Assembly (NCBI GenBank): GCA_039105265.1
Contig: JAPFFF010000009.1
Coordinates: 2,170,001-2,234,000, forward strand
Source of the DNA: Tritrichomonas musculus
Taxonomy: Eukaryota > Parabasalia > Tritrichomonadida > Tritrichomonadidae
Direction: 5' to 3'
Length of the DNA: 64,000 nucleotides
Below are positions 1 through 8,495 of the stretch, in pieces. Made by a program: the position numbers and the translations under genes. The notes below the pieces were generated by a model. The model did no database searches. It was given only the letters and a program-made list of their open reading frames with translations, and was not told the DNA's origin. The stretch's first letter is position 1, and each line of letters opens with the position of its first letter.

Positions 1-33
1 ATATTATATAATGCTAATATAAAAATAAATTTA

Positions 34-627
34 TTAGTCGGTGACAATAATATAGTGTGTTAACGAGCAAATATTTTTTACGATTTCGTACAGTCTTGCT
101 CTTATGGCATCGAGCTCGATTCCATCCTCGTCGCAATTTTTGGTTTTATTCTTCTCGATGTAATCCAGTACCGATTGCTGCAGAGCTAATGTGTTATCGA
201 TAATATTCTGTGGCAATCTTGGACATAAAACCCTATGCAGTAAAATCTCGGTTATCTGCTTACTGTAGACATCCATTTCTACCATATGTAGATAATGTTG
301 CCAATCCGCCATGTACATAAACCTATTTTCTAGATCCCACGCTTTATTAAGTTCGGTATGTTCTATATCGTACAATGTTTTTAATAATGGTGTTGGGTGT
401 GGGAAGATACCCAATAGGAATTCTGTATTTCGCGAGCGATCGTCGTGCGGTAAAATAATTACCAAATATTTACGACATCCGGTTTGTCGATCCTGGACCA
501 TCCATTCTTTAAAGTCCTTGTTGTAGAACATTATATGGTTATCCTTTTGGATTACATCTTTAATATAATCTCGGACTCCACTTCTATCGAATCTATTGTA
601 TCTAGCAATATATGTTTCGAAATCCAT
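34..627 (-). CDS. hypothetical protein of virus-like block, 197 aa
   Basis: I do not recognise this protein. It is a complete 197-residue ORF starting at an ATG at 627 and ending in TAA near the left window edge. It has no signal peptide or membrane segment, is rich in charged residues and Tyr, and looks soluble and helical in its C-terminal half. It lies on the same strand as the 818-aa ORF at 1065-3521, with a small ORF on the opposite strand between them. Its codons (frequent ATA, CGA, TCG, AAC) differ from those of the cellular genes further right, which fits an inserted virus-like or mobile element. The function is unknown; the ORF being real is fairly sure because of its length and non-repetitive composition. 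Confidence 0.6.
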   Translation of the reverse strand: MDFETYIARYNRFDRSGVRDYIKDVIQKDNHIMFYNKDFKEWMVQDRQTGCRKYLVIILPHDDRSRNTEFLLGIFPHPTPLLKTLYDIEHTELNKAWDLENRFMYMADWQHYLHMVEMDVYSKQITEILLHRVLCPRLPQNIIDNTLALQQSVLDYIEKNKTKNCDEDGIELDAIRARLYEIVKNICSLTHYIIVTD

Positions 628-772
628 CCTTTAATTGCAAATAAAATATATTATATAGTAATAATATTATGGTAACGTAATGGCTCTAGAAATAGCTAGT
701 AACAATATGTTTATATACAAATGCATGTGTTTAAAAATAAAAATATATATTTTCGAACATACATAAATATTA

Positions 773-781
773 TTTTTTATC
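773..781 (+). promoter_or_regulatory. TTTTTTATC box ahead of small ORF
   Basis: The sequence TTTTTTATC ends 9 nt before the ATG at 791. The same box, at 9-13 nt, precedes four other small accessory ORFs in this window (4851, 5354, 25608, 26162). It may be a core promoter or transcription start element of a family of mobile genes. Its role is inference; AT-rich background makes single matches cheap, and the constant spacing is the argument. Confidence 0.35.
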
Positions 782-790
782 TCCACATAA

Positions 791-1051
791 ATGTTTTCCA
801 AAGATAATGGCAATGCAACACCAGCAGAAACATTTACTTTTAATGGATGCACCATCCAGGATTACAACAACTATGTTCTAATTAAAGCTCCATATGGGAC
901 GGTATATAAATATTCGACTATTAAAGGAAAATATTGTTTTACATTCCCTGGCATGTTTATTAAGAAGTATCGCACCTTATTCTTCGATAGACGAGACAAC
1001 GACGACATCCTATATTGCATGTCCGTATCCACAGTCCTGGATGGAGAATAA
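791..1051 (+). CDS. small hypothetical protein, 86 aa
   Basis: A complete 86-residue ORF lies in the gap between the two minus-strand ORFs of the left-edge block and converges on the 818-aa gene, with 13 nt between their ends. The protein is a compact, aromatic and basic beta-rich sequence (FNGCTIQDYNNYVLIKAP, then a run of Tyr/Phe/Lys). I see no known domain; a small OB-fold-like DNA-binding protein is possible but only a guess. The start is chosen at 791 because it has a TTTTTTATC box 9 nt upstream, shared with other small ORFs in the window. It is probably part of the same virus-like block as its neighbours. Confidence 0.5.
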   Translation: MFSKDNGNATPAETFTFNGCTIQDYNNYVLIKAPYGTVYKYSTIKGKYCFTFPGMFIKKYRTLFFDRRDNDDILYCMSVSTVLDGE

Positions 1052-1064
1052 AAATAAATTATTT

Positions 1065-3521
1065 TTAGCTAACCACATAAATATAGCATTTCTGTTTTTG
1101 CGGACTGGTCTTAGTGGGTCCAACAACAGCTTCTATACAATTGGTTATTTTGGTATATTTTAGTTTGTCCAGGATTATCTCCTTAAGCCAATATGTGGCT
1201 ATATAATCCTTGGGGTCTCCACCATTAATAGAACAGCGTATTAATAGCGAGCTCTTAAGGAGTTTGTACCCAGTTACCTTAATTATATCTCCTAATTTAA
1301 CAGACTCGTCTATCTTCCTGCATTGCTTTATATTTGCATCCATATCTTGCATAATATTGTCACGATATCCAGTAATATCCTCTGTTTCGTTATTTTTGCA
1401 TTCCTTTACAACCATCTTGGCACATAAATTTTTAGATGCGTTTGTAAACGAGCCCTCCTTAATTAATTGCATTATTGGGATTCCAGTTAAGCTCCCATAT
1501 GCTGTTATTCGTTTAATATCCAGTTGCTTAAATCCCTTATTGGCTAATATCTTGTCTATGTAATGCGCAATATTCGAAGGACACCAATACAATTGTAATA
1601 TGGTTTGGGGTACCATGTATTCTATTAAATTTCCATATACATCGTGCATTACATTTAGCGAACATGCGAGTAGATATGTCTTGCCATATCGGGTCCTAGT
1701 TTCTTTAAACCCATACACATTTATTTCGGTCCCATCCTTTAAATCCAAGAACCTGTGCGTGTATGCTCTAATGTTGGAAAGGACCTTGTAAAGCATATCT
1801 CGAACCATCTCCTTATGGGCGCACTCCTCGATTTGGGCTTCTATAACCTCGTTCTTAGACTTTATATTGTTAATCTGCTGTTCGTAGTGTTCCTTAAAAG
1901 CATTCTCCTCGGTTTCCTCCTTAATATCTCGGTTAATGGATCGAATAGTTAGTGTCTCGTTTGGATAATTTAGTAATTCCAATTCCAGCATTTTAAACAT
2001 TATTTTCTCTCGAGTACTCGATTTTAATAGCGATGCTGTGGATGTTGGGAATACAAAATTAAATACATTATTTGGGGTTAATCCAACATCGGCAGGTTTA
2101 TTAATGTTATCCCGTGTTTGCACAGCTTTTAGTTTCTCGCAGCCCTTATGGATGTATGTATATAGAGGTTCGCTTGCTGTGTTTATTCGTAGATAGCTAT
2201 CCTGTTGTATATTTACTTCGTCGTTATGTGGATCGATTTGCATTAATACTACAGTAATGGGCTTATTCGAGCAGTACCACCGGAGTGCATTCGATAATTT
2301 GGTTGCATTAATTTTTTCGATATAGAATCCATTAACTTTACCTGTCAACTTATTATGGTATAACGCCACAAACGCTAGGTCCAATTCTAAATCCACAATA
2401 CAAACATTATATAATATATTTTTGCACAGCAAATTAAATTGGTTCTCGATAGAATTAAAATATATTAGATTCGGTGGCATTAAATTCTCGAGGTACTCCA
2501 TATTTGCGTAAACCACATCTCTATCTAGTGTTCCAGTTGTGTTCTTATAGAGATACATCGTAAACTCCAATCTTAAAATGCCGGTTTCCAACGAGTTCTC
2601 GATCGCCTTGCGTAATATCGGTTCTGGGTTGTTAATCCAATCGTTAATATGGGAACCAATTTTATTGCGGACACTCGGGGATTCCATCGATTGCACAAAC
2701 TTGTTATAGAATTTGTATCTAATGGTTCCAGTTGTAGAGGAGCTTATAAACGTTAGACAATTATTGGATACGAGTTGGGAATTATTTATAATAACTGGGT
2801 TGTCATCTGGATTTGTATCCCCTTGCTTTACAAAGTCGTGTTCGCCAACCAGATGCCTAATAACATCCCTTTTGTTAAATACGCCTTTGTAATCCCGAGT
2901 AAAGTCGATATCGTGTATATACACAAGGTTTTCATGCAGGAATTCGATTTTGGTGGAGTCTCCTAGTAAATTAAAGATGCTGTCGATAGAGACATTAGAT
3001 AGATTAACCTTAAGGAGTTGGACGAACGAAGATGGTCTGTAAGCAAATCCATCTGCACTCTTAATTCCAATTGGTTTAATATCTGGTTTGCGTATATCGA
3101 TATCCAGCTGGTTTAGAACCCTCTTTATTGTAGCAGTGGTGCTACCAAGCAAATCCTTAGCGATTTTATTTAACACACTATTATCTATTGTTTGGTCATC
3201 TGCGTCTGCATCTTTGGTATCATCTGGGTTCTTAATCTTTAGTTTCTCGATGTTCTTAATTAATGTGTCGTCAATTGGGTAATATACAACGATATTGTCG
3301 CTAAATAACTCGTTTAGTGGTTCCAGTGGATTATTCGTTTGTGTCCCACCATCCGTGTAATCTATAAACGATATATCGCTTTGGTTTATAACTCGGTTAA
3401 GGTTGTATAGCAGTGTTTCGTGCTTTATTTTACCACCACCGATTGCTTTAATAGCAAATGTGGCATCTGTTCGTGTCTTGTTTAAGGAAATCTCCTTAAA
3501 GAGCGAGTCGTTGCTTTCCAT
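1065..3521 (-). CDS. virus-like 818-aa protein, possible replication protein
   Basis: A long intact ORF with no cellular family that I recognise. The middle part (roughly residues 190-330) has a series HDIDFTRDY, RYKFYNKF and LRLEFTMY that loosely recalls rolling-circle or phage-type replication proteins. Two C-terminal stretches (about 605-655, with RTRYGKTYLL, and 745-790, with LGDIIKVTGY) look like OB-fold nucleic-acid-binding segments. These likenesses are by eye and are weak. Codon choice (ATA, CTA, CGA, TCG) differs from the cellular genes. The gene shares its strand with the 197-aa ORF and is followed by a minisatellite. A short hairpin lies just upstream of the ATG. I infer a fragment of an integrated DNA virus or Maverick-like element; no polymerase, integrase or capsid gene is in view to prove it. 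Confidence 0.6.
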   Translation of the reverse strand: MESNDSLFKEISLNKTRTDATFAIKAIGGGKIKHETLLYNLNRVINQSDISFIDYTDGGTQTNNPLEPLNELFSDNIVVYYPIDDTLIKNIEKLKIKNPDDTKDADADDQTIDNSVLNKIAKDLLGSTTATIKRVLNQLDIDIRKPDIKPIGIKSADGFAYRPSSFVQLLKVNLSNVSIDSIFNLLGDSTKIEFLHENLVYIHDIDFTRDYKGVFNKRDVIRHLVGEHDFVKQGDTNPDDNPVIINNSQLVSNNCLTFISSSTTGTIRYKFYNKFVQSMESPSVRNKIGSHINDWINNPEPILRKAIENSLETGILRLEFTMYLYKNTTGTLDRDVVYANMEYLENLMPPNLIYFNSIENQFNLLCKNILYNVCIVDLELDLAFVALYHNKLTGKVNGFYIEKINATKLSNALRWYCSNKPITVVLMQIDPHNDEVNIQQDSYLRINTASEPLYTYIHKGCEKLKAVQTRDNINKPADVGLTPNNVFNFVFPTSTASLLKSSTREKIMFKMLELELLNYPNETLTIRSINRDIKEETEENAFKEHYEQQINNIKSKNEVIEAQIEECAHKEMVRDMLYKVLSNIRAYTHRFLDLKDGTEINVYGFKETRTRYGKTYLLACSLNVMHDVYGNLIEYMVPQTILQLYWCPSNIAHYIDKILANKGFKQLDIKRITAYGSLTGIPIMQLIKEGSFTNASKNLCAKMVVKECKNNETEDITGYRDNIMQDMDANIKQCRKIDESVKLGDIIKVTGYKLLKSSLLIRCSINGGDPKDYIATYWLKEIILDKLKYTKITNCIEAVVGPTKTSPQKQKCYIYVVS

Positions 3522-3540
3522 TTATAAGTCGAGAAAAAAA

Positions 3541-3564
3541 GTAGATTCGTATCTAGAAATCTAC
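3541..3564. repeat. short hairpin upstream of the 818-aa gene
   Basis: GTAGATT at 3541-3547 pairs with AATCTAC at 3558-3564, leaving a 10-nt loop. The hairpin lies 20 nt upstream of the ATG at 3521, so it falls in the promoter or 5' leader of that gene. Its function is unknown. Confidence 0.35.
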
Positions 3565-3619
3565 CTAATAATACCCAAAAATAAAATATTTTATAATTCT
3601 TATTTTGGGATTTTCTAAG

Positions 3620-4625
3620 TGGATTCTCCTGCAGATTCCAAAAATAGCTTTCCAAATAGCTCCATACATGGCTCCATACATGGCTTTCCCAAATGGATTC
3701 CCAAGTAGCTCCATATATGGCTTTCCAAGTGGTCTACGGTTTTTCCCGTACACCCAATATTTAGTGGACAGTTTATGTAAATCCTCGGGACACTAGATGG
3801 TTGTTCCCATAATAGCTTTCCAAGTGGCTTCCTAAATAGCTCCATATATGGTGTGGTAGAATTCTACCAGACCGGGATTCTCCTGTGGACTCGTATATGG
3901 CTTTCCCAAGTAGCTCCATAAGCGGATTCCCAAAATGGCTTTCCAAGTGGCTCCATATGTGGTCTACGGTTTTTCCCGTACACCCAATATTTAGTGGACA
4001 GTTTATGTAAATCCTCGGGACACTAGATGGTTGTTCCCATAATAGCTTTCCAAGTGGCTTTCCAAGTGGCTCTCCCAAGTGGCTTCCTAAGTGGTTTGCG
4101 GGAAATCCCGTACACCCAATATTTAGTGGACAGTTTATGTAAATCCTCGGGACACTAGATGGTTGTTCCCATAATAGCTTTCCAAGTGGCTTTCCAAGTG
4201 GCTCTCCCAAGTGGCTTTCCTAAGTGGTTTGCGGGAAATCCCGTACACCCAATATTTAGTGGACAGTTTATGTAAATCCTCGGGACAGCAATTTTGCTCT
4301 CGCAAGCTCGATGTCAAGCCATGTTCCCATAATAGCTCCATATAAGGCTCCATATGCGGATTCCCAAAATGGCTCCATATGCAGTCTCCCAAAATGGCTT
4401 TCCAAGTGGCTTTCCCAAATGGTTTCCCAAGTAGCTCCATATAAGGCTCCATATGTGTCTCCATAAGCGGATTCCCAAAATGGCTTCCCAAATAGCTTTC
4501 CATGTGGCTCCATATAAGGCTCCATATGCGGATTCCCAAATAGCTCCATATGCAGTCTCCCAAAATGGCTTTCCAAGTGGCTTTCCAAGTGGCTTTCCAA
4601 GTAGCTCCATATAAGGCTTATCCAA
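3620..4625. repeat. degenerate minisatellite of 10-12 bp modules
   Basis: About 1 kb is built from short interchangeable modules such as CCAAGTGGCTTTCC, TAGCTCCATATA and CGGATTCCCAAAATGG, in varying order, with a larger hairpin module inserted four times. Because the modules keep several frames open on the minus strand, ORFs of 60-145 codons rich in Gly-Lys-Pro-Leu and Glu-Ser-His-Leu appear, but they overlap one another in different frames and are most likely by-products of the repeat. The array starts right after the virus-like block and ends next to a small ORF, so it may be a terminal part of that element. Confidence 0.75.
3731..4287. repeat. four copies of a ~100-bp hairpin-headed module
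   Basis: A module that begins with a hairpin ending in CCCGTACACCCAATATTTAG and runs through CTCGGGACACTAGATGG occurs at about 3731-3830, 3961-4060, 4093-4193 and 4226-4287; the last copy breaks off after CTCGGGACA. The first two copies have the head TACGG-TTTTTC-CCGTA and the last two GCGGG-AAAT-CCCGT, so the stem bases and loop change together while the pairing is kept. They are interspersed in the short-module minisatellite. Confidence 0.75.
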
Positions 4626-4692
4626 ATAATTTAATGGATAAATTTATATTTGGTAGATTCCTTGCGTGTAGATTTGTGGGGTATATACCCGC

Positions 4693-4851
4693 TTATGAAT
4701 TACATGCAGTGAGAATCGATTGCATCTGGTACATATCATCATTAATGGAATGTATCAAACGAAGCTTCTCATTATACTGGATGTATTCATATTCGTCATT
4801 GATTGGTTCGACAATGGCTGACATTGGAATGTTGATTGCTGTTGATTCCAT
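4693..4851 (-). CDS. small hypothetical protein, 52 aa
   Basis: A short ORF beginning MESTAINIPMSAIVEP and ending in TAA at 4693. I list it because its leader and N-terminus resemble those of the 99-aa ORF at 5055-5354: both have a TTTTTATC or TTTTTTATC box 9-10 nt ahead of the ATG, then a CCAGCTTGAA or CTGGTTTGAA spacer, and both proteins start M-x-S-T. The rest of the two proteins is dissimilar in sequence but similar in acidic, helical character. It may be a paralogue of that ORF or a decayed copy. Function unknown. Confidence 0.4.
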   Translation of the reverse strand: MESTAINIPMSAIVEPINDEYEYIQYNEKLRLIHSINDDMYQMQSILTACNS

Positions 4852-4860
4852 TTCAAGCTG

Positions 4861-4868
4861 GATAAAAA
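4861..4868 (-). promoter_or_regulatory. TTTTTATC box
   Basis: On the minus strand TTTTTATC ends 9 nt before the ATG at 4851. It is one of five such boxes ahead of small ORFs in the window. Confidence 0.3.
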
Positions 4869-5054
4869 TTGAGTTGCATTGAGAACTAGTTAGTTATGGA
4901 CTCATCTCACACCTCATACCTCATACCTCATACCTCACACCTCATACCTCACCTCAAATTGGTATAGGGGTACCCAAGAGGGGGGGTCATAAAATTCAAT
5001 TTAGGTAAATCCTTTAATTGGGAATCCTCATAAGTCCAAAAATATAAAATGCGC

Positions 5055-5354
5055 TTACGCATATTCATATGAGAATTCAAGTATTTTCAATAGCATCTTA
5101 ATCCTACTCAAATCGAGTTCCTTGCGATCGTAATTATCGCCATTAACGATTTTGGTGCGAAGGGATTCTAAATCGGTTTCAAAATTGGATATTGTATCAA
5201 TGAGATCATCCATGAAATCATCGTCGTCGTGGTAATCGAATGCAAGGGATTTCCATTGTGGATATTTCTTGAGAATGACTCGTTCGAGGTAATCGAGTTT
5301 TGCACCATTAGCTTCGACAGTGGAGAGTTGTGGCATGGCAGTTGTTGAATTCAT
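5055..5354 (-). CDS. small acidic hypothetical protein, 99 aa
   Basis: The ORF is open from an upstream ATG at 5435 (126 aa), but I prefer the internal ATG at 5354 (MNSTTAMPQLS) because a TTTTTTATC box lies 10 nt upstream and the leader matches that of the 52-aa ORF at 4693-4851. The protein has a helical N-terminal part, an Asp cluster (YHDDDDFMDD, residues about 45-55) and a helical C-terminus. No domain recognised. It is the sole ORF between the arms of an inverted-repeat element, and its stop codon lies at the inner edge of the left arm. Confidence 0.45.
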   Translation of the reverse strand: MNSTTAMPQLSTVEANGAKLDYLERVILKKYPQWKSLAFDYHDDDDFMDDLIDTISNFETDLESLRTKIVNGDNYDRKELDLSRIKMLLKILEFSYEYA

Positions 5355-5364
5355 TTTCAAACCA

Positions 5365-5373
5365 GATAAAAAA
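5365..5373 (-). promoter_or_regulatory. TTTTTTATC box
   Basis: On the minus strand TTTTTTATC ends 10 nt before the ATG at 5354. It supports the choice of that start over the one at 5435. Confidence 0.3.
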
Positions 5374-5600
5374 TTAAATTGATTCGAGAATAGCATTATT
5401 TTTGGGATTGTCAATTTATGGAAATGCGTAAGCATTTATCTTGAGGCGAAGCCGAATGGAATTTACCTAAAATGGATTTTGAGAGGCTCCTCTTGGGTAC
5501 CCCTATACCAATTTGAGGTGAGGTATGAGGTGTGAGGTATGAGGTGTGAGGTATGAGGTATGACCCCTTAAGTGAACCTCTTAGTAGTGAGCATGGATAG

Positions 5601-5686
5601 AATGTATAGAATGTATAGAATGTATAGAATGTATAGAATGTATATTCATACTTCATACTTCATACTTCATACTTCATACTTCATAC
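5601..5686. repeat. nonamer and heptamer tandem arrays
   Basis: Five copies of the 9-mer AATGTATAG (5601-5645, the last one altered) are followed directly by six copies of the 7-mer TTCATAC (5645-5686). The 7-mer is one base different from the CTCATAC unit in the arms of the adjacent inverted-repeat element, so the arrays are likely related. Confidence 0.8.
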
Positions 5687-5694
5687 TGCATCCT

Positions 5695-5906
5695 GGTTGT
5701 TCCGCATGGGGATATGGGGATATGGAGGGAATACCTGGCACATGCAATTTCCTTTAAAAGACCATAGATTCCTTTGATTTGGACTATGACATTTCAGCAA
5801 AAATTCAAGGTCTGGAGCTTAATTTTAAATGGTTATGTGAATATCAAAATTAGGTTAGATGTGGCTGTTATATTTGAAATTTATCTGGTCCCCATCCGGA
5901 ACAACC
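5695..5906. mobile_element. MITE-like element, 212 bp
   Basis: GGTTGTTCCGCATGGGGA at 5695-5712 is matched in inverted orientation at 5889-5906 with one mismatch. No ORF lies between. The right end lies just beyond the truncated end of the mariner N-terminal fragment (last sense codon followed by TAG at 5911), so the element may have helped to break that gene. I see no clear target-site duplication. Confidence 0.45.
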
Positions 5907-5910
5907 ATCA

Positions 5911-6369
5911 CTACTCACCTGTTATGATTCCGTTGAAATGAGATCTTTTAGCTGTTTCAAGAGCTTCTAAAATCACTTTACATTGGGCAACCCTTATTTG
6001 CTTAATTTCTGGAGTTAACATGTGTGGAACCCAACGGAGATGGCGATAATTCAAACCAAGATCATCTGTCAGGATATTTATAACTGCATGCACTGAAATA
6101 TTGAGTTTCTTGGAAATTTGGTGAGCAGACAAATAAGGGTCTTTGTTAAGCAGTTTTGACACAAAGTCTGTCAAAAAAATCTCTTGGGGCCTACCCGATC
6201 CTGGAGCATCTTCGAGGCAAGTTCTCCCCAGCTTGAACTGTTTTTTCCAATATTTTACTGAACTTAAAGCAAGTGCTTCTTGGCCATATACAATAAGCAA
6301 CTCTTGATAAATTTGCGTGCTTGTATATTTTTTTAGATGTAAAAAATGTATTACGCACCTTTGTTCCAT
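5911..6369 (-). pseudogene. mariner transposase, N-terminal half only
   Basis: The 152 residues match the DNA-binding half of a mariner transposase: a first helix-turn-helix (MEQRCVIHFLHLKKYTSTQIYQ), the SGRP linker, a second helix-turn-helix (AHQISKKLNISVHAV), then LGLNYRHLRWVPH and FNGIITGE. The last motif is where the first catalytic Asp normally stands (ITGDE), and the frame stops there, so the whole DDD catalytic domain is missing. Two copies of an AAACGTATG-containing repeat at 6381-6420 lie just upstream and probably form the terminal inverted repeat. A C-terminal mariner fragment lies at 10.5 kb on the other strand. Not functional as it stands. Confidence 0.85.
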
Positions 6370-6380
6370 TTTATAATTTT

Positions 6381-6420
6381 AAACGTATGTTGTAAAAAAA
6401 CTAAACGTATGTGTAAAAAA
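6381..6420. repeat. candidate mariner terminal repeat, doubled motif
   Basis: AAACGTATGTTGTAAAAAAA at 6381-6400 is followed by TAAACGTATGTGTAAAAAA at 6402-6420. The block lies between the mariner ATG and the 3' end of the MULE frame, whose last codons (MIFYTYV-stop) read into it. This suggests mariner insertion at the MULE 3' end. The outer limit of the terminal repeat is not certain. Confidence 0.45.
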
Positions 6421-8397
6421 TCATTATTTTTTTCAGCATATCTTTGAAAGTGAAATTAAATATTTTATATATAAAAGCACATGCATGTAATAATATCAAT
6501 ATATAATAATATTCAATATATCTATTATATTCATCAAAAAGCCAAAAACATGAGGAACTATCTATACTTATTGGAATTACTTCTTCGGTACGAAATACGT
6601 TATCATTATAATTTTCGGGAAATTGGAGAGGATCTGGCAGCTTGTTTGATAATGCTCCAAATAAATGTTTCATTAAAGAAAAAGTTGTTTTTTGATCAAG
6701 TTTGATTTGTTCGTTTATGGAATAATAATTAATGATTTCTGAAGCCTTTTCTTTTAGCTCATTTTCTGAGTAATATCGTCCATAATTAATTGGCATATTT
6801 AAAAAATATATCAAGAAACGCTCAACATCAACGCTATTAATTTGTTTAAAATTATTAATTGCCGTATTCGAATAAATAATTTGTAAGATTTTGTGGCAGC
6901 ATGGAAATGAAACACCATATATAGCTTTGTTATAAAAATCATCTTTACATTTGCACCTTTCAATACATTTATTTATATCAAAACTTTTTGATGATAAAAT
7001 TTTTATTATTTTCTCTCTTTGTTTATGATGATAACGTCCAAATGATGTGCCATGATTATTCTGACGGTTTTGCAAAACATTCAAAACATAATTAATCGTG
7101 GATGATAAGCCCGTTGAAAAATTTGCAGCTCCTCGGTGCTCAATGGAAGTATTAATATTTCCATGAGCACCTTCTGTATGATTTGTGCATCGTGCCACAT
7201 TGTAATCAGCTCTAAGCCATCTGGCCCATTTATAAATAAAATAATTAGAATCAAATTTCCCTTTTAATCCAGATAACATTATTTTGAGTTTTTCTATTTT
7301 TTTGAGTGTAACATTATCAATTTCTGAAATTTCTTCTTTAATTTTAATATAAATTATTAATTCTGTTTTAATTTCTTCAGATATCTGCAAATATTCTGTT
7401 TCATCTTGAGCATTTAACAGTCTCGTTACCATTTAACCCAAAGGTGAGTTAGCACCAAACTTTTCTATTAAATGACGATGACATATAAACCGTGGCATAT
7501 TGTATATATTGCAAAATGATTTAATCGCTTTTCCCATGTCCACTAAAACCACATGACCTTTATATAAATTTTCATCAAGATTATATAATTTAATACATTC
7601 AAATAAAATACTTGATAATTCAAATTTTTCTGTTGGATACAATGTTAATGCAAATGGTATAGATTCGTTATTAAAAATGCCATGCCACAAACAAAATGAG
7701 TAATTTGGGAAGGCACTGAATGATGCATCAATTTGCAAGTATTGAATTTTTTGAATAATTTCATCTGCAAATGGCAAAATCCAAGCAAATGAATTCACTT
7801 CGAAAACATTTTCACTATTGAATTTGCATGAATAACCACCATTTCCACTTTTTAGATATCTAAATAACACCTTTCCAGGCACAGATTGAAGCATTTTTAT
7901 AATGTTCTCGGTTTTAGCAAATTTACATTTATATCTTTTGGTTCTATTTGATTGAAATTTTCCAAATGAATATTTAATAAAAATCGGACACTTGAAAGAT
8001 TGATTAGAAACATAACGTCCGAAAACAGTTAACATTGCATGTGTTTCTTGGGTTGGTATGATTCGATCAAAAACTTCATAATTAAATGATTTCATATATA
8101 ATATTAATTCATTTCCTTCTTTTTTAAAATAATCTAAAAAATCCTTCACAAATATATGAATATCGTTAAAATTATAATCTAATTCAACATGAATTGAAAA
8201 AAATCTTTTTTTGTTTTTTCATTTGTTAATGATTGAATGACGTTTTCATTATTTGGTATTGAATATAATGAAAAATATACTGTTTCACGTTTTGATTTTT
8301 CAGGTTGGAATGTTATAAAATCTGGGTAAGTGGCATATGCAAACTGAACGAAATCGATGAATGAAAATTTTTTTTTTATTTTTTGGGATGATTTCAA
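6401..8397 (-). pseudogene. MULE (Mutator-like) transposase pseudogene
   Basis: Three consecutive minus-strand frames make one MULE transposase. 8397-8179 holds an N-terminal part (FIDFVQFAYATYPDF); 8149-7433 holds the zinc-finger-like segment and the core with IQYLQIDASF (first Asp), VVLVDMGKAI (second Asp) and CHRHLIEKFG; 7432-6401 holds TNHTEGAHG with the likely third acidic residue and a Cys/His-rich segment (RCKCKDDF, FPCCHK). The first two parts are separated by a frameshift next to A/T homopolymers near 8180-8210. The second and third are in the same frame, separated by a single TAA at 7433-7435. So only two lesions separate it from an intact ORF of about 650 codons. The 3' end runs into mariner terminal sequence. 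Confidence 0.85.
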
Positions 8398-8461
8398 TTT
8401 GCTGATGCTGAGTTTGAGATTTTAAAACAGTATATGAAAAAAGATAAAGAAATTACTTTAT

Positions 8462-8463
8462 GC

Positions 8464-8489
<26 letters not shown>
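8462..8489. repeat. A homopolymer of about 27 nt
   Basis: A nearly pure poly(A) run lies between two related segments (TACTTTATGCAAAAAA occurs in similar form at about 8450 and 8565). It may be a slippage product rather than a retro-tail, since no retroelement sequence precedes it. Confidence 0.7.

Positions 8490-8495
<6 letters not shown>

Larger units (their letters stand above)
4908..5562. mobile_element. inverted-repeat element with heptamer arms enclosing a small ORF
   Basis: The left arm (4908-4980) and right arm (5490-5562) are inverted copies, nearly identical over about 73 bp. The outer part of each arm is a run of the heptamer CTCATAC/CTCACAC; the inner part carries ATTGGTATAGGGGTACCC. 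Further inside, more weakly matched inverted segments continue (TTTAGGTAAAT; ATGCGCTTACGCAT against AATGCTTACGCAT), reaching roughly 5065 on the left and 5405 on the right. The only ORF inside is the 99-codon gene at 5055-5354. No transposase is visible, so if mobile it would be non-autonomous. I could not define a target-site duplication. Confidence 0.55.

Noticed and set aside
1065-3521. Firm naming of the 818-aa protein as a rolling-circle initiator
   Set aside because: The likeness to replication proteins is only a few short patterns by eye; the catalytic Tyr and HUH motif could not be placed with confidence.
3565-4625. Minus-strand ORFs of 60-145 codons with Gly-Lys-Pro-Leu and Glu-Ser-His-Leu repeats
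   Set aside because: They overlap each other in different frames within a short-unit minisatellite and have no shared start context; more likely repeat by-products.
8462-8489. Poly(A) tail of a retroelement
   Set aside because: No reverse transcriptase or retrotransposon sequence precedes it and no matching duplication flanks it.
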